The position numbers and the translations under genes are program-made. 49,922 bases of DNA from Planctomycetota bacterium. Lineage in GTDB: Bacteria; Planctomycetota; Planctomycetia; Isosphaerales; Isosphaeraceae. The first letter of the stretch is position 1; each line of letters begins with the position of its first letter. The stretch lies in the NCBI GenBank assembly GCA_021791715.1, contig JAJYWB010000042.1, positions 1-49,922 on the forward strand. The letters are read 5' to 3'. Shown piece after piece: positions 41,474 through 49,371 of the stretch. The notes under the pieces are model-generated. The model made no database searches, had not been told where the DNA came from, and saw only the letters and a list, made by a program, of their open reading frames with translations.

Positions 41474-43024
41474 TTAGATGGACCTCCCATCCCGATACTT
41501 AAGCACTTGGCCACCCCGAGATGCAATACCTGAGGGGTCTCGCAATCGCTGTACAAGAGCCCAAATACAATCTTGATGATTAACCTCCATCATCTTAAGT
41601 GTAACTTGTACCAGGACATAATGCCCATCCCGATGAACGTATTGCTTCTCAAAGGGGCCAAATGACCTATTCAGTCTCAGATTTTCCATCTGTCGCTGAT
41701 CTTCCGCAGCATAGATATCGCGTGTGAACTCTTTATAGTTCATTTGCATCACATCATCGACAGGCCATCCGACGATATCAGCAAATGCCTCGTTCACTTG
41801 AATAAAATCACCTTCCATGTCAGCGATAGCGAAGCCGACCGAAGCATTCTTGAAAAATAGCTCGGCCAGATTGATGTTTTTGAGAAGCTCTGCGCGTTTT
41901 ATCTCCCGCTCACGCAGTTTCACTGCATTAGATGGTTCAAGGACTCTGATCGTGCGTGGGACCGTGATTAAATCATTTGGACGTCCAGGCTTAGTGGCGA
42001 GGATAAAATCCAGTGGGGAATCGGTAACGGCAGCCATCAGGCTCTCAAAGCCTGTCTTGTTAACGAGAAGCTCCTTATATTCCTTAAAGGTGCGTTCCAT
42101 CCCCTGAGCAATAACTAGCATATTTAAATTCTGCATCTGTGCCCAGTATGGACCCGATTTGTTATCATCTAGAAGCTTCTCGGCGATGATCAACGCCCCA
42201 TTTGGTGGGAGTTTTTCGAAGATTCTCTTCAGTAACTCAAGAACCTTATCCTCTTGCCAGTCATGCAGAATCCTCGCCAGGCAATAGATGTCTCCATCGG
42301 GTAATTCATCGTTAAAGAAGTTGCATTCCAAAACCTCAATTCGATCCGTCAAGTTCTCTTTCGCGATGATTTCCTTAGCGAGTGCCGATGCCGCCGGCAA
42401 CTCAACCAGCTTAGCATTGAGATCGGGATATTTCTTACAAGCAGCAATCGCGACGTGTCCCGTCCCGCCTCCAAGATCGACGAGAGTCTTGAAAGATTTC
42501 AGATCGATTGTATCAACCAGAATCGGAGACGTAATCTGACCATAGCCGTGCATTCCCATGAGGAATGACTTGGAGGCGAAGAGAGAGGAGAAGGCTTCTG
42601 GGCCTGACGCTCCAAAAGCCTCTTGGTATCGATAGGTCCCTTCACGAATAGCTCCTTCCAATTTTCCCCATAAGCCCCAGAACAGTTCGTTTGAGCATAG
42701 AATATAGCCATTCATGTTGAATGGGCTACTATCACAAAGATAAGTTGTCGCGATCGGAGTGTTCTCATAGAAACCTAGCTCGTTCTCATTTTCGCTGGAA
42801 TATCTCAGTAGGTTTAGTCCCACGCAGGCATCAAGCAATCGTGTTAGCGCGTCTTCATTCAGGTTCAATATCCTGGATAAAGTTTGTGATGAACTTCGCC
42901 TTTCATCGTGAAGTTTATTGAAGACGCCGAGAGATACCGCGGTAAACATGGTCTTCGAGCGACGGAAACCGAGAATAAGATCTAGTACGATACTCGGGGA
43001 CGGTTTGTTAGAGGGATCAGTCAT
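41474..43024 (-). CDS. O-methyltransferase fused to a PAS domain
   Basis: 516 residues; AAGAGGA precedes ATG 43024. Residues about 10-345 form a plant-type O-methyltransferase (family 2, ASMT-like) with an N-terminal winged dimerisation domain (AVSLGVFNKLHD) and SAM motifs LVDLGGGTGHVAIAACKKYP, LAKEIIAKENLTDRIEVL and ILHDWQEDKVLELL. The catalytic His position is HDW. After a helical linker (VKLREREIKRAELLKNINLA, coiled coil) a PAS domain follows at about 390-500: LFFKNASVGFAIADMEGDF, QVNEAFADIVGWPVDD, PFEKQYVHRDGHYVLVQV. PAS domains sense ligands or redox state, and fusion to a small-molecule methyltransferase is unusual. It lies downstream of a nucleotide-sugar dehydratase on the same strand. 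Confidence 0.88.
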   Translation of the reverse strand: MTDPSNKPSPSIVLDLILGFRRSKTMFTAVSLGVFNKLHDERRSSSQTLSRILNLNEDALTRLLDACVGLNLLRYSSENENELGFYENTPIATTYLCDSSPFNMNGYILCSNELFWGLWGKLEGAIREGTYRYQEAFGASGPEAFSSLFASKSFLMGMHGYGQITSPILVDTIDLKSFKTLVDLGGGTGHVAIAACKKYPDLNAKLVELPAASALAKEIIAKENLTDRIEVLECNFFNDELPDGDIYCLARILHDWQEDKVLELLKRIFEKLPPNGALIIAEKLLDDNKSGPYWAQMQNLNMLVIAQGMERTFKEYKELLVNKTGFESLMAAVTDSPLDFILATKPGRPNDLITVPRTIRVLEPSNAVKLREREIKRAELLKNINLAELFFKNASVGFAIADMEGDFIQVNEAFADIVGWPVDDVMQMNYKEFTRDIYAAEDQRQMENLRLNRSFGPFEKQYVHRDGHYVLVQVTLKMMEVNHQDCIWALVQRLRDPSGIASRGGQVLKYRDGRSI

Positions 43025-43146
43025 GGAGAAATCCTCTTCTTTTCCGTCAAAGCATTACCTAGTGAGACACCATGGGGATCGAAGGAAACAATGGAGTATA
43101 GCATCTCAAATGTCTCCTTGCAAGTCGGCGACCGGAATGAGGAAGC

Positions 43147-44124
43147 TCAGCATTGAAATCGAAGAAACCATCTGTACCATTCCACAGTTTCGGCCAATCC
43201 CTGATCTATCGTATACTTCGGCTTCCATCCTAATTCGGTTTCAGCTCGTACGATCGAAAGCTGCTGATGTAATATTTCTCGATGACAGACGACTCGCTCA
43301 ATGTTCTTCACATGGCTAAGATTCAAAAGATCCTTAATCTTCTCGACAACATCTGATACCATTAGGCATGATCCCATGCCGAAATTATAAGCCCTCCCTT
43401 GAATATCCTTCTTTCCCATCTTATCGAATAGAGTCAAATAGGCTTCGACTTGATCCCTGATAAAGAGAAAATCTCTCTTATAGACATCATTTATTGGAAC
43501 ATTAATGACGGGTTGATCGTGACTCAAGAGTCGTCGAATCGAATTTGGAATAAGGCGTGACCAATTCAGATCTCCACCTCCATAAATGTTCGCGAATCGA
43601 GCCAAAGTTACTGGAATTCCGTAGCATTCATGATAACATCGAGTGAGGAGGTCGGCGCATGATTTTGACGCATCATATGGATTGAGTCCTTGTACAGGTA
43701 TGTCTTCCGTGTAAGGCAATACTGAAGTATCGCCATAAACCTTGTCGCTCGACGCGATGATGACTCGATCGATCATTTTTGAATTTTCACGGCAGGCTTC
43801 TAGAAGATTGTATGTTCCTCGAATGTTGACTTCGAAGGATTCGAATGGGCGAGAATATGCGCTTCCTTCAATGGATATCGCCGCTAAATGGAACACACTA
43901 TCGATATGATTCTCGGCGATAGTTCTGATCAAAAGTTCCTTATCAAGAACAGAACCTTGAACCTCTTTCACTCTTGAGATCAATCCTTTTCGAACAAAGA
44001 TACTATCAGGATGCATATCGAATAGCAGAGCGATGATTTGCCCTCCTTCGTCAAGGAGACGTTCCGTAAGCCACGAGCCTGTAAATCCGGATGCGCCGGT
44101 GATGAGGATTCTTCGACCTGTCAT
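43147..44124 (-). CDS. NAD-dependent epimerase/dehydratase (CDP-glucose or GDP-mannose 4,6-dehydratase-like)
   Basis: 325 residues; GAGG before ATG 44124. Extended SDR: cofactor loop ILITGASGFTGSWLTERL, VFHLAAIS, catalytic Ser in VIIASSDKVYG, and YDASKSCADLL (YxxxK intact). The substrate region RFANIYGGGDLNWSRLIPNS with IVRAETELGWKPKYTIDQGL at the end resembles sugar-nucleotide 4,6-dehydratases of the RfbG/Gmd group. Likely acts in deoxysugar synthesis for a glycan or glycosylated metabolite. A methyltransferase gene follows 122 bp downstream, and the pair may modify the same product (inference). Confidence 0.88.
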   Translation of the reverse strand: MTGRRILITGASGFTGSWLTERLLDEGGQIIALLFDMHPDSIFVRKGLISRVKEVQGSVLDKELLIRTIAENHIDSVFHLAAISIEGSAYSRPFESFEVNIRGTYNLLEACRENSKMIDRVIIASSDKVYGDTSVLPYTEDIPVQGLNPYDASKSCADLLTRCYHECYGIPVTLARFANIYGGGDLNWSRLIPNSIRRLLSHDQPVINVPINDVYKRDFLFIRDQVEAYLTLFDKMGKKDIQGRAYNFGMGSCLMVSDVVEKIKDLLNLSHVKNIERVVCHREILHQQLSIVRAETELGWKPKYTIDQGLAETVEWYRWFLRFQC

Positions 44125-44396
44125 TGGATTAAAACCTCAATGTGCAAGATCGATTCGATGGCAATTGAAGATTCAATGACTATGGAATAAATGTAACGAT
44201 TAGGCACATTTATTGCAATCCAGAGACTGTGTAGGATGGGTGTTTCGATCCGATACCCATTCGCCCTGGTACATTTGTAGTTTCTCATTTTTATCCTCAT
44301 CTCGAAAGATCCCCTTTCCGAGCTAACATCTATCTTATTCAAGCTCTGCGCCATGTCAATCCGAATAGATGTCAGATAATCAAAAGAATGGATCAC
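44121..44396 (-). CDS. Possible small protein upstream of the dehydratase
   Basis: 91 codons from GTG 44396, stop overlapping the dehydratase start by four bases (ATGA). That coupling is the only argument for it. The translation (SFDYLTSIRIDMAQSLNKID, SIVIESSIAIESILHIEVLI) matches no family, and there is no good ribosome site. Could equally be the leader of the dehydratase transcript. Confidence 0.25.
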   Translation of the reverse strand: MIHSFDYLTSIRIDMAQSLNKIDVSSERGSFEMRIKMRNYKCTRANGYRIETPILHSLWIAINVPNRYIYSIVIESSIAIESILHIEVLIQ

Positions 44397-44768
44397 CGTG
44401 ACTTAAAACCAGTTCAGATCATCGATGACACAGGACTGGAGTTATCGTAAGTTGGTTTGTGGGCATGGATTGCTTCAACAATATGGCTTAGAATTGAATG
44501 TGGACGCGTCGCCATCAGGCAGGAATGGTCGATATCTATGCTAGAACAAAGACACTCAAAAGATGTCCAGACTTTCGAATTTCAAGCGTCGAAATTGTCC
44601 TAACTGTCTCAATAGCCTTGGATTGCGTCATTAAGATCGAGACTTTGATTGAGAACGAATCGCATCCCGTCTGGATCGTCGATCATCTTCCAGTACGTCG
44701 GGATCTTGCGGATCGCCGTCGTCGACGCCGAGAATCGGGGTGGGGTCCTTACCAGAGAGGATGCGAGC
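44397..44768. other. Intergenic region with remnant of a conserved C-terminus
   Basis: Bases 44706-44768 belong to the left 587-bp repeat. They contain a frame reading ILRIAVVDAENRGG, homologous to GETLRIAVVDAENQKGF before the right copy, so the tail of another gene was carried along. The first 300 bases show nothing I can name. Confidence 0.4.
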
Positions 44769-45292
44769 ATGAGTGAAGTTACGCGCGGTCGCTATCGGCA
44801 TTACAAGGGGAACGAGTACACCGTGATCGGCACGGCGCGTCATAGCGAGACGCTCGAAGAACTCGTCGTCTACCGGCAAGAGTACGGAGATCGCGGACTT
44901 TGGGTCCGCCCAAAGCCGATGTTCGCCGAGACGGTGCGGATCGACGGTCGCGAAACGCCTCGGTTTCAGCCCCTGGGATCTAGCAGCGAGAAACTCGGCG
45001 AGAACGTGATCAACATCTTCGACGATCTGCCGCAACATCTCCCCAAAGAACTCGTCGAGATCCTCGTCCGAGCCGAAAACGTCCGCATCGAACGGATCGT
45101 CTCGCACGGTCACGCGTCGCCGGCCGACTTCTGGTACGACCAACCCGACAACGAATGGGTGATCGTGCTGAAAGGCGCGGCCAGGTTGAGGTTCGAGGAT
45201 TGCTTAATCGACATGAAAGTAGGCTATTTTATCAACATCCCGGCATTCAAAAAGCATCGGGTCGATTGGACCACGCCCGACGAGCCGACGGT
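44706..45292 (+). repeat. 587-bp direct repeat, left copy
   Basis: Aligns without gaps to 48739-49325 (constant offset 4033) with roughly a dozen substitutions. It contains most of a DUF1653-cupin gene and the short tail of a gene before it. Identity stops abruptly after gacgagccgacggt. Confidence 0.93.
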
Positions 45293-45350
45293 AGAAAACC
45301 AGCGTCCCCGTCATAGAATTCACCGATCGGGAAAACGTCGGGGCGAATAG
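44769..45350 (+). CDS. DUF1653-cupin fusion protein, C-terminus replaced
   Basis: 193 residues from ATG 44769 (AGAGAGGA upstream). Residues 1-75 are DUF1653 (GRYRHYKGNEYTVIGTARHS, ELVVYRQEYGDRGLWVRPK). Residues 90-170 are a cupin barrel (VRIERIVSHGHASPADFWYD, EWVIVLKGAARLRFED, FINIPAFKKHRVDW) with candidate metal His/Glu residues. After TTPDEPT the sequence leaves the family and reads ENQRPRHRIHRSGKRRGE, where the right-hand copy has the normal last strand WLGVRYGGIDRADL. This copy also has VGY where the other has VGD. Probably a truncated, perhaps non-functional paralogue. Relatives have no established substrate. Confidence 0.78.
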   Translation: MSEVTRGRYRHYKGNEYTVIGTARHSETLEELVVYRQEYGDRGLWVRPKPMFAETVRIDGRETPRFQPLGSSSEKLGENVINIFDDLPQHLPKELVEILVRAENVRIERIVSHGHASPADFWYDQPDNEWVIVLKGAARLRFEDCLIDMKVGYFINIPAFKKHRVDWTTPDEPTVENQRPRHRIHRSGKRRGE

Positions 45351-45409
45351 ACAAGGCAATCAAGGATCCGCCGGAGTTAGATATCGAGGTTATAAAAAAG
45401 TTAAATTTA

Positions 45410-46645
45410 TCAAACGTTTACATGTTCTTGCCTTCGGTGCGGCAAATGGACCTTGGGGATATCGTCCGCCTTCTTGAACGCCTCGATAGAAACTTCATAA
45501 ATTCGCACGCTTGCATCTCTATGGCCCCTGAGTGTCGCCAAGAGGAATGTCTGTACTGAAACTTTGATATCTGGATCGTCGTCGAGGATGATTTCTTGAT
45601 CCTCGGCCAAGATCCGACGGACGTTCTTGATCTTGAACCCGGTGATTTTGTTCCGATCGGTCAGACTACGAAAGACGGTTAAATCCGAGTTGATCCGGCA
45701 CGCGTAAGATTCGTCGGCTTCAATGTGGCAGAAGATGCAATCGCCCCGAACCGAATAATATGCCTGGGACCTGTCGAACACGGATTCGGGTAGATTCACG
45801 GGCAATTGGAGCGTGGCGTCTCGGTCCATAAGGATCGGTTTGTTGAATCGGTTCTCGGAGTCAATTGGACATCCCGATTCATGTGGATTCTCTTCCACCC
45901 AGTCCCAATCGAATACATAGCCATCCGCGTCGGCATAGACGACAAAAACCATCCCCTCAGGAGCGGGCGTTATGTCGCCAAAGTTGTTCACTCCACGTCT
46001 TGGCTTGCCGCAAAAGGCCATCCCGCCGCTCATGTTGCCAGGATTCGCTTCGCCACGCATGAGGTCTTGAAAGATCAGCGTCGGAGCGAGAACCGTCTTC
46101 CGTGCCTGCTCCTTCAGACCGAAGGTGACATAGCCGGGTCGACCTGCCAAGTTCTTCAGGTCATGTTCATCAATGCGCAAGACAAGCGGCTTGGATTCGA
46201 GCCGGTTTTGCAAAGCGCTACGATCCGCCTCCCATGTCGTGCGATCGCCGAGTTGATAGCGAGCCTTGGACTCGCTGATCACAATACCCTCGTAATCTTT
46301 CCCAAAGGCGTCGCCGATCCCCTTGCCGTCGACGGCTCTAAGGAACTCAATGACATCATCCGCGAGTTTGGGCGGGATGAATGTGCGCTCGACTCGCGTT
46401 CCGACGAGATGAACACCTTCCACCGATCTCTCCACCTGGTACGAGCCGCGAACCGCATCGCGAACCCGCTTGGCGAGCTCGGCTATTTCGACCAGCCACG
46501 CGGGATCATCGGAGCGAGCGCCGTCGCAGGCTAGGAGGTAAAAGGCCTCATCGTCCGCCTGGAAAAGAGCCATCAGCGACTCCCATAATGACGCACCGGC
46601 GCCATTTCCCAGGGCCGACTGAATTCTCTCCGTCATGCCGATCAT
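45410..46645 (-). CDS. Unknown 411-aa protein in the repeat-flanked segment
   Basis: 411 residues; ATG 46645 overlaps by four bases the stop of a truncated upstream frame, so it was the second gene of an operon. I do not recognise the fold. Features seen: a helical N-terminus (ALGNGAGASLWESLMALFQA), mixed alpha/beta sequence with YVTFGLKEQARKTVLAPTL, an acidic stretch FVVYADADGYVFDWDWVEEN, and a CIFCHIEADESYACRIN segment with three Cys and a His that could bind metal. No signal peptide or membrane segment. Base composition is host-like, unlike the AT-rich gene beside it. Confidence 0.7.
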   Translation of the reverse strand: MIGMTERIQSALGNGAGASLWESLMALFQADDEAFYLLACDGARSDDPAWLVEIAELAKRVRDAVRGSYQVERSVEGVHLVGTRVERTFIPPKLADDVIEFLRAVDGKGIGDAFGKDYEGIVISESKARYQLGDRTTWEADRSALQNRLESKPLVLRIDEHDLKNLAGRPGYVTFGLKEQARKTVLAPTLIFQDLMRGEANPGNMSGGMAFCGKPRRGVNNFGDITPAPEGMVFVVYADADGYVFDWDWVEENPHESGCPIDSENRFNKPILMDRDATLQLPVNLPESVFDRSQAYYSVRGDCIFCHIEADESYACRINSDLTVFRSLTDRNKITGFKIKNVRRILAEDQEIILDDDPDIKVSVQTFLLATLRGHRDASVRIYEVSIEAFKKADDIPKVHLPHRRQEHVNV

Positions 46646-46956
46646 CGAATCTCCAGATCTTTATTCGAAGCCTCGGAATCACGCGTTTCCGACGCCAAAT
46701 CCCGCCCTAATCCCATGCTCAGGTAATCCGTATCTTTGAGATCATGAAGGTAAGTGAAATAGAGGTCGTCCCGCACTTCCAAATCTTCGCGTTTCCTTAG
46801 TTTTTCGTCGAAGTAAGCGGTCGGGACGGTATGATCCGTATGGTAAAAGCCCTTGTAACGGTTTGGGCTGAACGCGGCAAGATCTCCAAAGTGCCTTTGT
46901 CTTTGCTCGTATGTTGGAGGTTCCTTGTCTTCTTCAAAGGACCCGTGCGGCGCCGG
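46642..46956 (-). pseudogene. Truncated upstream partner of the 411-aa protein
   Basis: A minus-strand frame open from a stop at 46957-46959 reads EDKEPPTYEQRQRHFGDL, AAFSPNRYKGFYHTDH, TVPTAYFDEKLRKREDLE, VRDDLYFTYLHDLKDTDY and ASETRDSEASNKDLEIR, ending in ATGA with the next gene. It is clearly protein-like but has no start codon before Met ~75. The 5' part of the gene is missing, probably removed when the AT-rich segment to its right was joined. Function unknown. Confidence 0.5.
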
Positions 46957-47293
46957 TCAGGTTCCCCGAAAGAGTCGTAACAGTAGGATGAACCAGATAA
47001 TGGGGCTGAATCTATACCTGACTAAGTTTAATGAATGATTGATATTCTCGGCAAATATTTGAATAAAATTAATAATCCATTCTAATATAATAGAAATGAA
47101 ATTGTTATATATTCCGTTGCTTGTTCACGTATAATTGAAATCAGCGTAAACCGTTATTTGGATCTATGCCGGCAAGACGAACCATGTCCGAATGGCTAGC
47201 GCATCGAAATTAATCGAATCAAGAAATGAAATATCAAAATTAATCCTATTAGTCGATGAAAATAATTAATATCGGTATTCTATTATACGGCTA
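46957..47293. other. AT-rich junction, 337 bp
   Basis: Sharp drop in GC at about 46990, right after the truncated frame. Only short A/T-rich words and no frame of note. This is the likely recombination boundary between the host-like and AT-rich halves of the repeat-flanked segment. Confidence 0.45.
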
Positions 47294-48592
47294 TTATTTG
47301 GAATCTCTGTCATCTCTGCTTATAGATACATTGCTTGGAAAGTCAATCTTAAGATGCCCAGATTTCCCTAATATCGATGAGAGCATGGTTTCAGCAGGAT
47401 GAATATCAAGCTCTTTATTTTCATCTACAAGAAACAGATTGCGAGACAATCTATCGATTAGTTCCGATGGAATGTCGGTCTTTGTCAGATTTTTCCACTC
47501 CATTGATAATTCGACAAGCCAATTGGCCCTATCGATATCAAGATCAAGTCTTTTTAGTTTGAATTCTTCATCGGCGTGTTTTTGAAACCATCTTTGGTTC
47601 CAACGAATATAAAATGTCGCCATACCGATGAATGCAAATGCAAATCCTATTTGACTGAAAACTGAAACTAAATTGATATTTGTATTTTTAACAATCACAT
47701 TTTTGTAAAAACAATACACGAAACCACCCATTAAGAGAAGCATTAAAATCAGAGAGAATATTCCAACAGAAGTTCGAAGTTTTCTTGTTCCCTCGGTCAA
47801 TTCGAATTTTTTATTCCTAGATTCGAGTTGGCTCTTCAATTCTTTGTAGATGTCTCTTCTGGCCTGACGGTTTTCCCGCTCGTCGATCTCTGATTTTAAT
47901 TTTTTTAGAATCTCTTCATTCTCTTTTAATTTCGCAGATTTTTCAACAAATTCTTTTTCCAATTCGTTTCGTCGCACTTTATACTCAGAATCTAATTGAT
48001 TGAAATAAACATTTTTGTCTGATTCTAATTTTGTAGAGAATGACGCCAGATTTGTGAAGAAAGATTCCTGCATTCTTTCAAGTTTTTGTAAGTCCCTCTC
48101 TCTCGCCTCATAGATGTGCCGAGATCCTTCATCCATCAACTCAATGTAGCTTTTTGTGTCTATTGGATCGAAATACTTTCGAGATAGAGCAATTAACCTT
48201 GTAAATTCTGAAATTGGGAATGAATTTGAATCAAGATTATTTGGAGAAATTATAAAGTTATCATAATCCGACTTAGGGGCCTTATTCGTATTGTCCCATT
48301 CGCGATTCAAAATGATGGTAATTCCTTTCTCATAGGTTAACAAGAATGCTTTAATAGATATTGTATTTGAAGATAGGATTTCATCTGTCAATTCGTCTAA
48401 ATCTTGTATCTGAAAAGTATTTGGTGGATTGATAAACGCTAATTCTAGTTTGATATCTTTACGGACTAATTTAGAATCGTGTGTGAACGAAATCATCCTA
48501 TCGATCACTTGCTTGTCTGTTAAGCGAGGTGTTTTAAATGAGTAGCGATCATATTTGCCGGATATTTGATTAGACATTTTCGGCGTATTCAC
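47294..48592 (-). CDS. Membrane-anchored coiled-coil protein, unknown
   Basis: 432 residues, strongly AT-rich codons (Asn, Lys, Ile). Residues 1-165 are a soluble domain without a known motif. About 165-265 is a long coiled coil (LQKLERMQESFFTNLASFST, LEKEFVEKSAKLKENEEILK). Two membrane helices follow at about 275-300 (SVGIFSLILMLLLMGGFVY) and 313-332 (VFSQIGFAFAFIGMATFYI), then a ~100-residue tail (DLDIDRANWLVELSMEWKNL). The layout of sensor, coiled coil, two helices and tail recalls membrane-bound effectors of conflict systems, but I see no diagnostic motif. Clearly foreign compared with its flanks. Confidence 0.75.
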   Translation of the reverse strand: MNTPKMSNQISGKYDRYSFKTPRLTDKQVIDRMISFTHDSKLVRKDIKLELAFINPPNTFQIQDLDELTDEILSSNTISIKAFLLTYEKGITIILNREWDNTNKAPKSDYDNFIISPNNLDSNSFPISEFTRLIALSRKYFDPIDTKSYIELMDEGSRHIYEARERDLQKLERMQESFFTNLASFSTKLESDKNVYFNQLDSEYKVRRNELEKEFVEKSAKLKENEEILKKLKSEIDERENRQARRDIYKELKSQLESRNKKFELTEGTRKLRTSVGIFSLILMLLLMGGFVYCFYKNVIVKNTNINLVSVFSQIGFAFAFIGMATFYIRWNQRWFQKHADEEFKLKRLDLDIDRANWLVELSMEWKNLTKTDIPSELIDRLSRNLFLVDENKELDIHPAETMLSSILGKSGHLKIDFPSNVSISRDDRDSK

Positions 48593-48709
48593 TTTCTCAT
48601 ATGTCAGGAGCTAGCTTTAATTTTCCTGGAGTGATGTACTTTATCAGGAGTGTTTCACCATGTCAACAATCTGATTGTGTAGGAGCCTAAATGCCTCTAG
48701 CCGAATTGA

Positions 48710-48784
48710 GAGATCATCATCTTGAAAAACGGCGAGACCTTGCGGATCGCCGTTGTCGACGCCGAGAATCAGAAAGGGTTCTAA
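48710..48784 (+). pseudogene. C-terminal scrap of a gene once preceding the cupin gene
   Basis: After an in-frame TGA the plus strand reads EIIILKNGETLRIAVVDAEN, then QKGF and TAA. The second half is repeated before the left cupin copy. It indicates that the DUF1653-cupin gene came with a partner of which only the end remains. Confidence 0.4.
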
Positions 48785-49325
48785 CCAGAGAGGATGCGAG
48801 CATGAGTGAAGTTGTGCGCGGTCGCTATCGGCACTATAAGGGAAACGAGTACACCGTGATCGGCACGGCGCGTCATAGCGAGACGCTCGAAGAACTCGTC
48901 GTCTACCGGCAAGAGTACGGAGATCGCGGACTTTGGGTCCGCCCAAAGTCGATGTTCGCCGAGACGGTGCGGATCGACGGTCGCGAAACGCCTCGGTTTC
49001 AGCCCCTCGGATCGAGCAGCGAGAAACTCGGCGAGAACGTGATCAACATCTTCGACGATCTGCCGCAACATCTCCCCAAAGAACTCGTCGAGATCCTCGT
49101 CCGAGCCGAAAACGTCCGCATCGAACGGATCGTCTCGCACGGTCACGCGTCGCCGGCCGACTTCTGGTACGACCAACCCGACAACGAATGGGTGATCGTG
49201 CTGAAAGGCGCGGCCAGGTTGCGGTTCGAGGATTGCTTAATCGACATGAAAGTAGGCGATTTTATCAACATCCCGGCATTCAAAAAGCATCGGGTCGATT
49301 GGACCACGCCCGACGAGCCGACGGT
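48739..49325 (+). repeat. 587-bp direct repeat, right copy
   Basis: Counterpart of 44706-45292. This copy runs on into the intact end of the cupin gene, so it is the more likely ancestor. Confidence 0.93.
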
Positions 49326-49371
49326 TTGGCTCGGCGTTCGCTATGGAGGGATCGACCGCGCCGATCTTTGA
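48802..49371 (+). CDS. DUF1653-cupin fusion protein, complete copy
   Basis: 189 residues from ATG 48802 (AGAGAGGA upstream). DUF1653 at 1-75 and cupin at 90-185 as in the left copy, but with the full last strands (TVWLGVRYGGIDRADL). Cupin candidate metal ligands are His in IVSHGHASP, Glu in NEWVIVLKG and His in FKKHRVDW. Small cupins of this kind may be dioxygenases, isomerases or ligand sensors, and the DUF1653 part is of unknown role. The gene seems to belong to the host, while the segment to its left was inserted or duplicated around it. Confidence 0.83.
   Translation: MSEVVRGRYRHYKGNEYTVIGTARHSETLEELVVYRQEYGDRGLWVRPKSMFAETVRIDGRETPRFQPLGSSSEKLGENVINIFDDLPQHLPKELVEILVRAENVRIERIVSHGHASPADFWYDQPDNEWVIVLKGAARLRFEDCLIDMKVGDFINIPAFKKHRVDWTTPDEPTVWLGVRYGGIDRADL

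Noticed and set aside
44631..45143. 170-codon minus-strand frame, nearly repeated at 48781-49176
   Set aside because: Antisense of the duplicated DUF1653-cupin gene; it shares only because the DNA is repeated.
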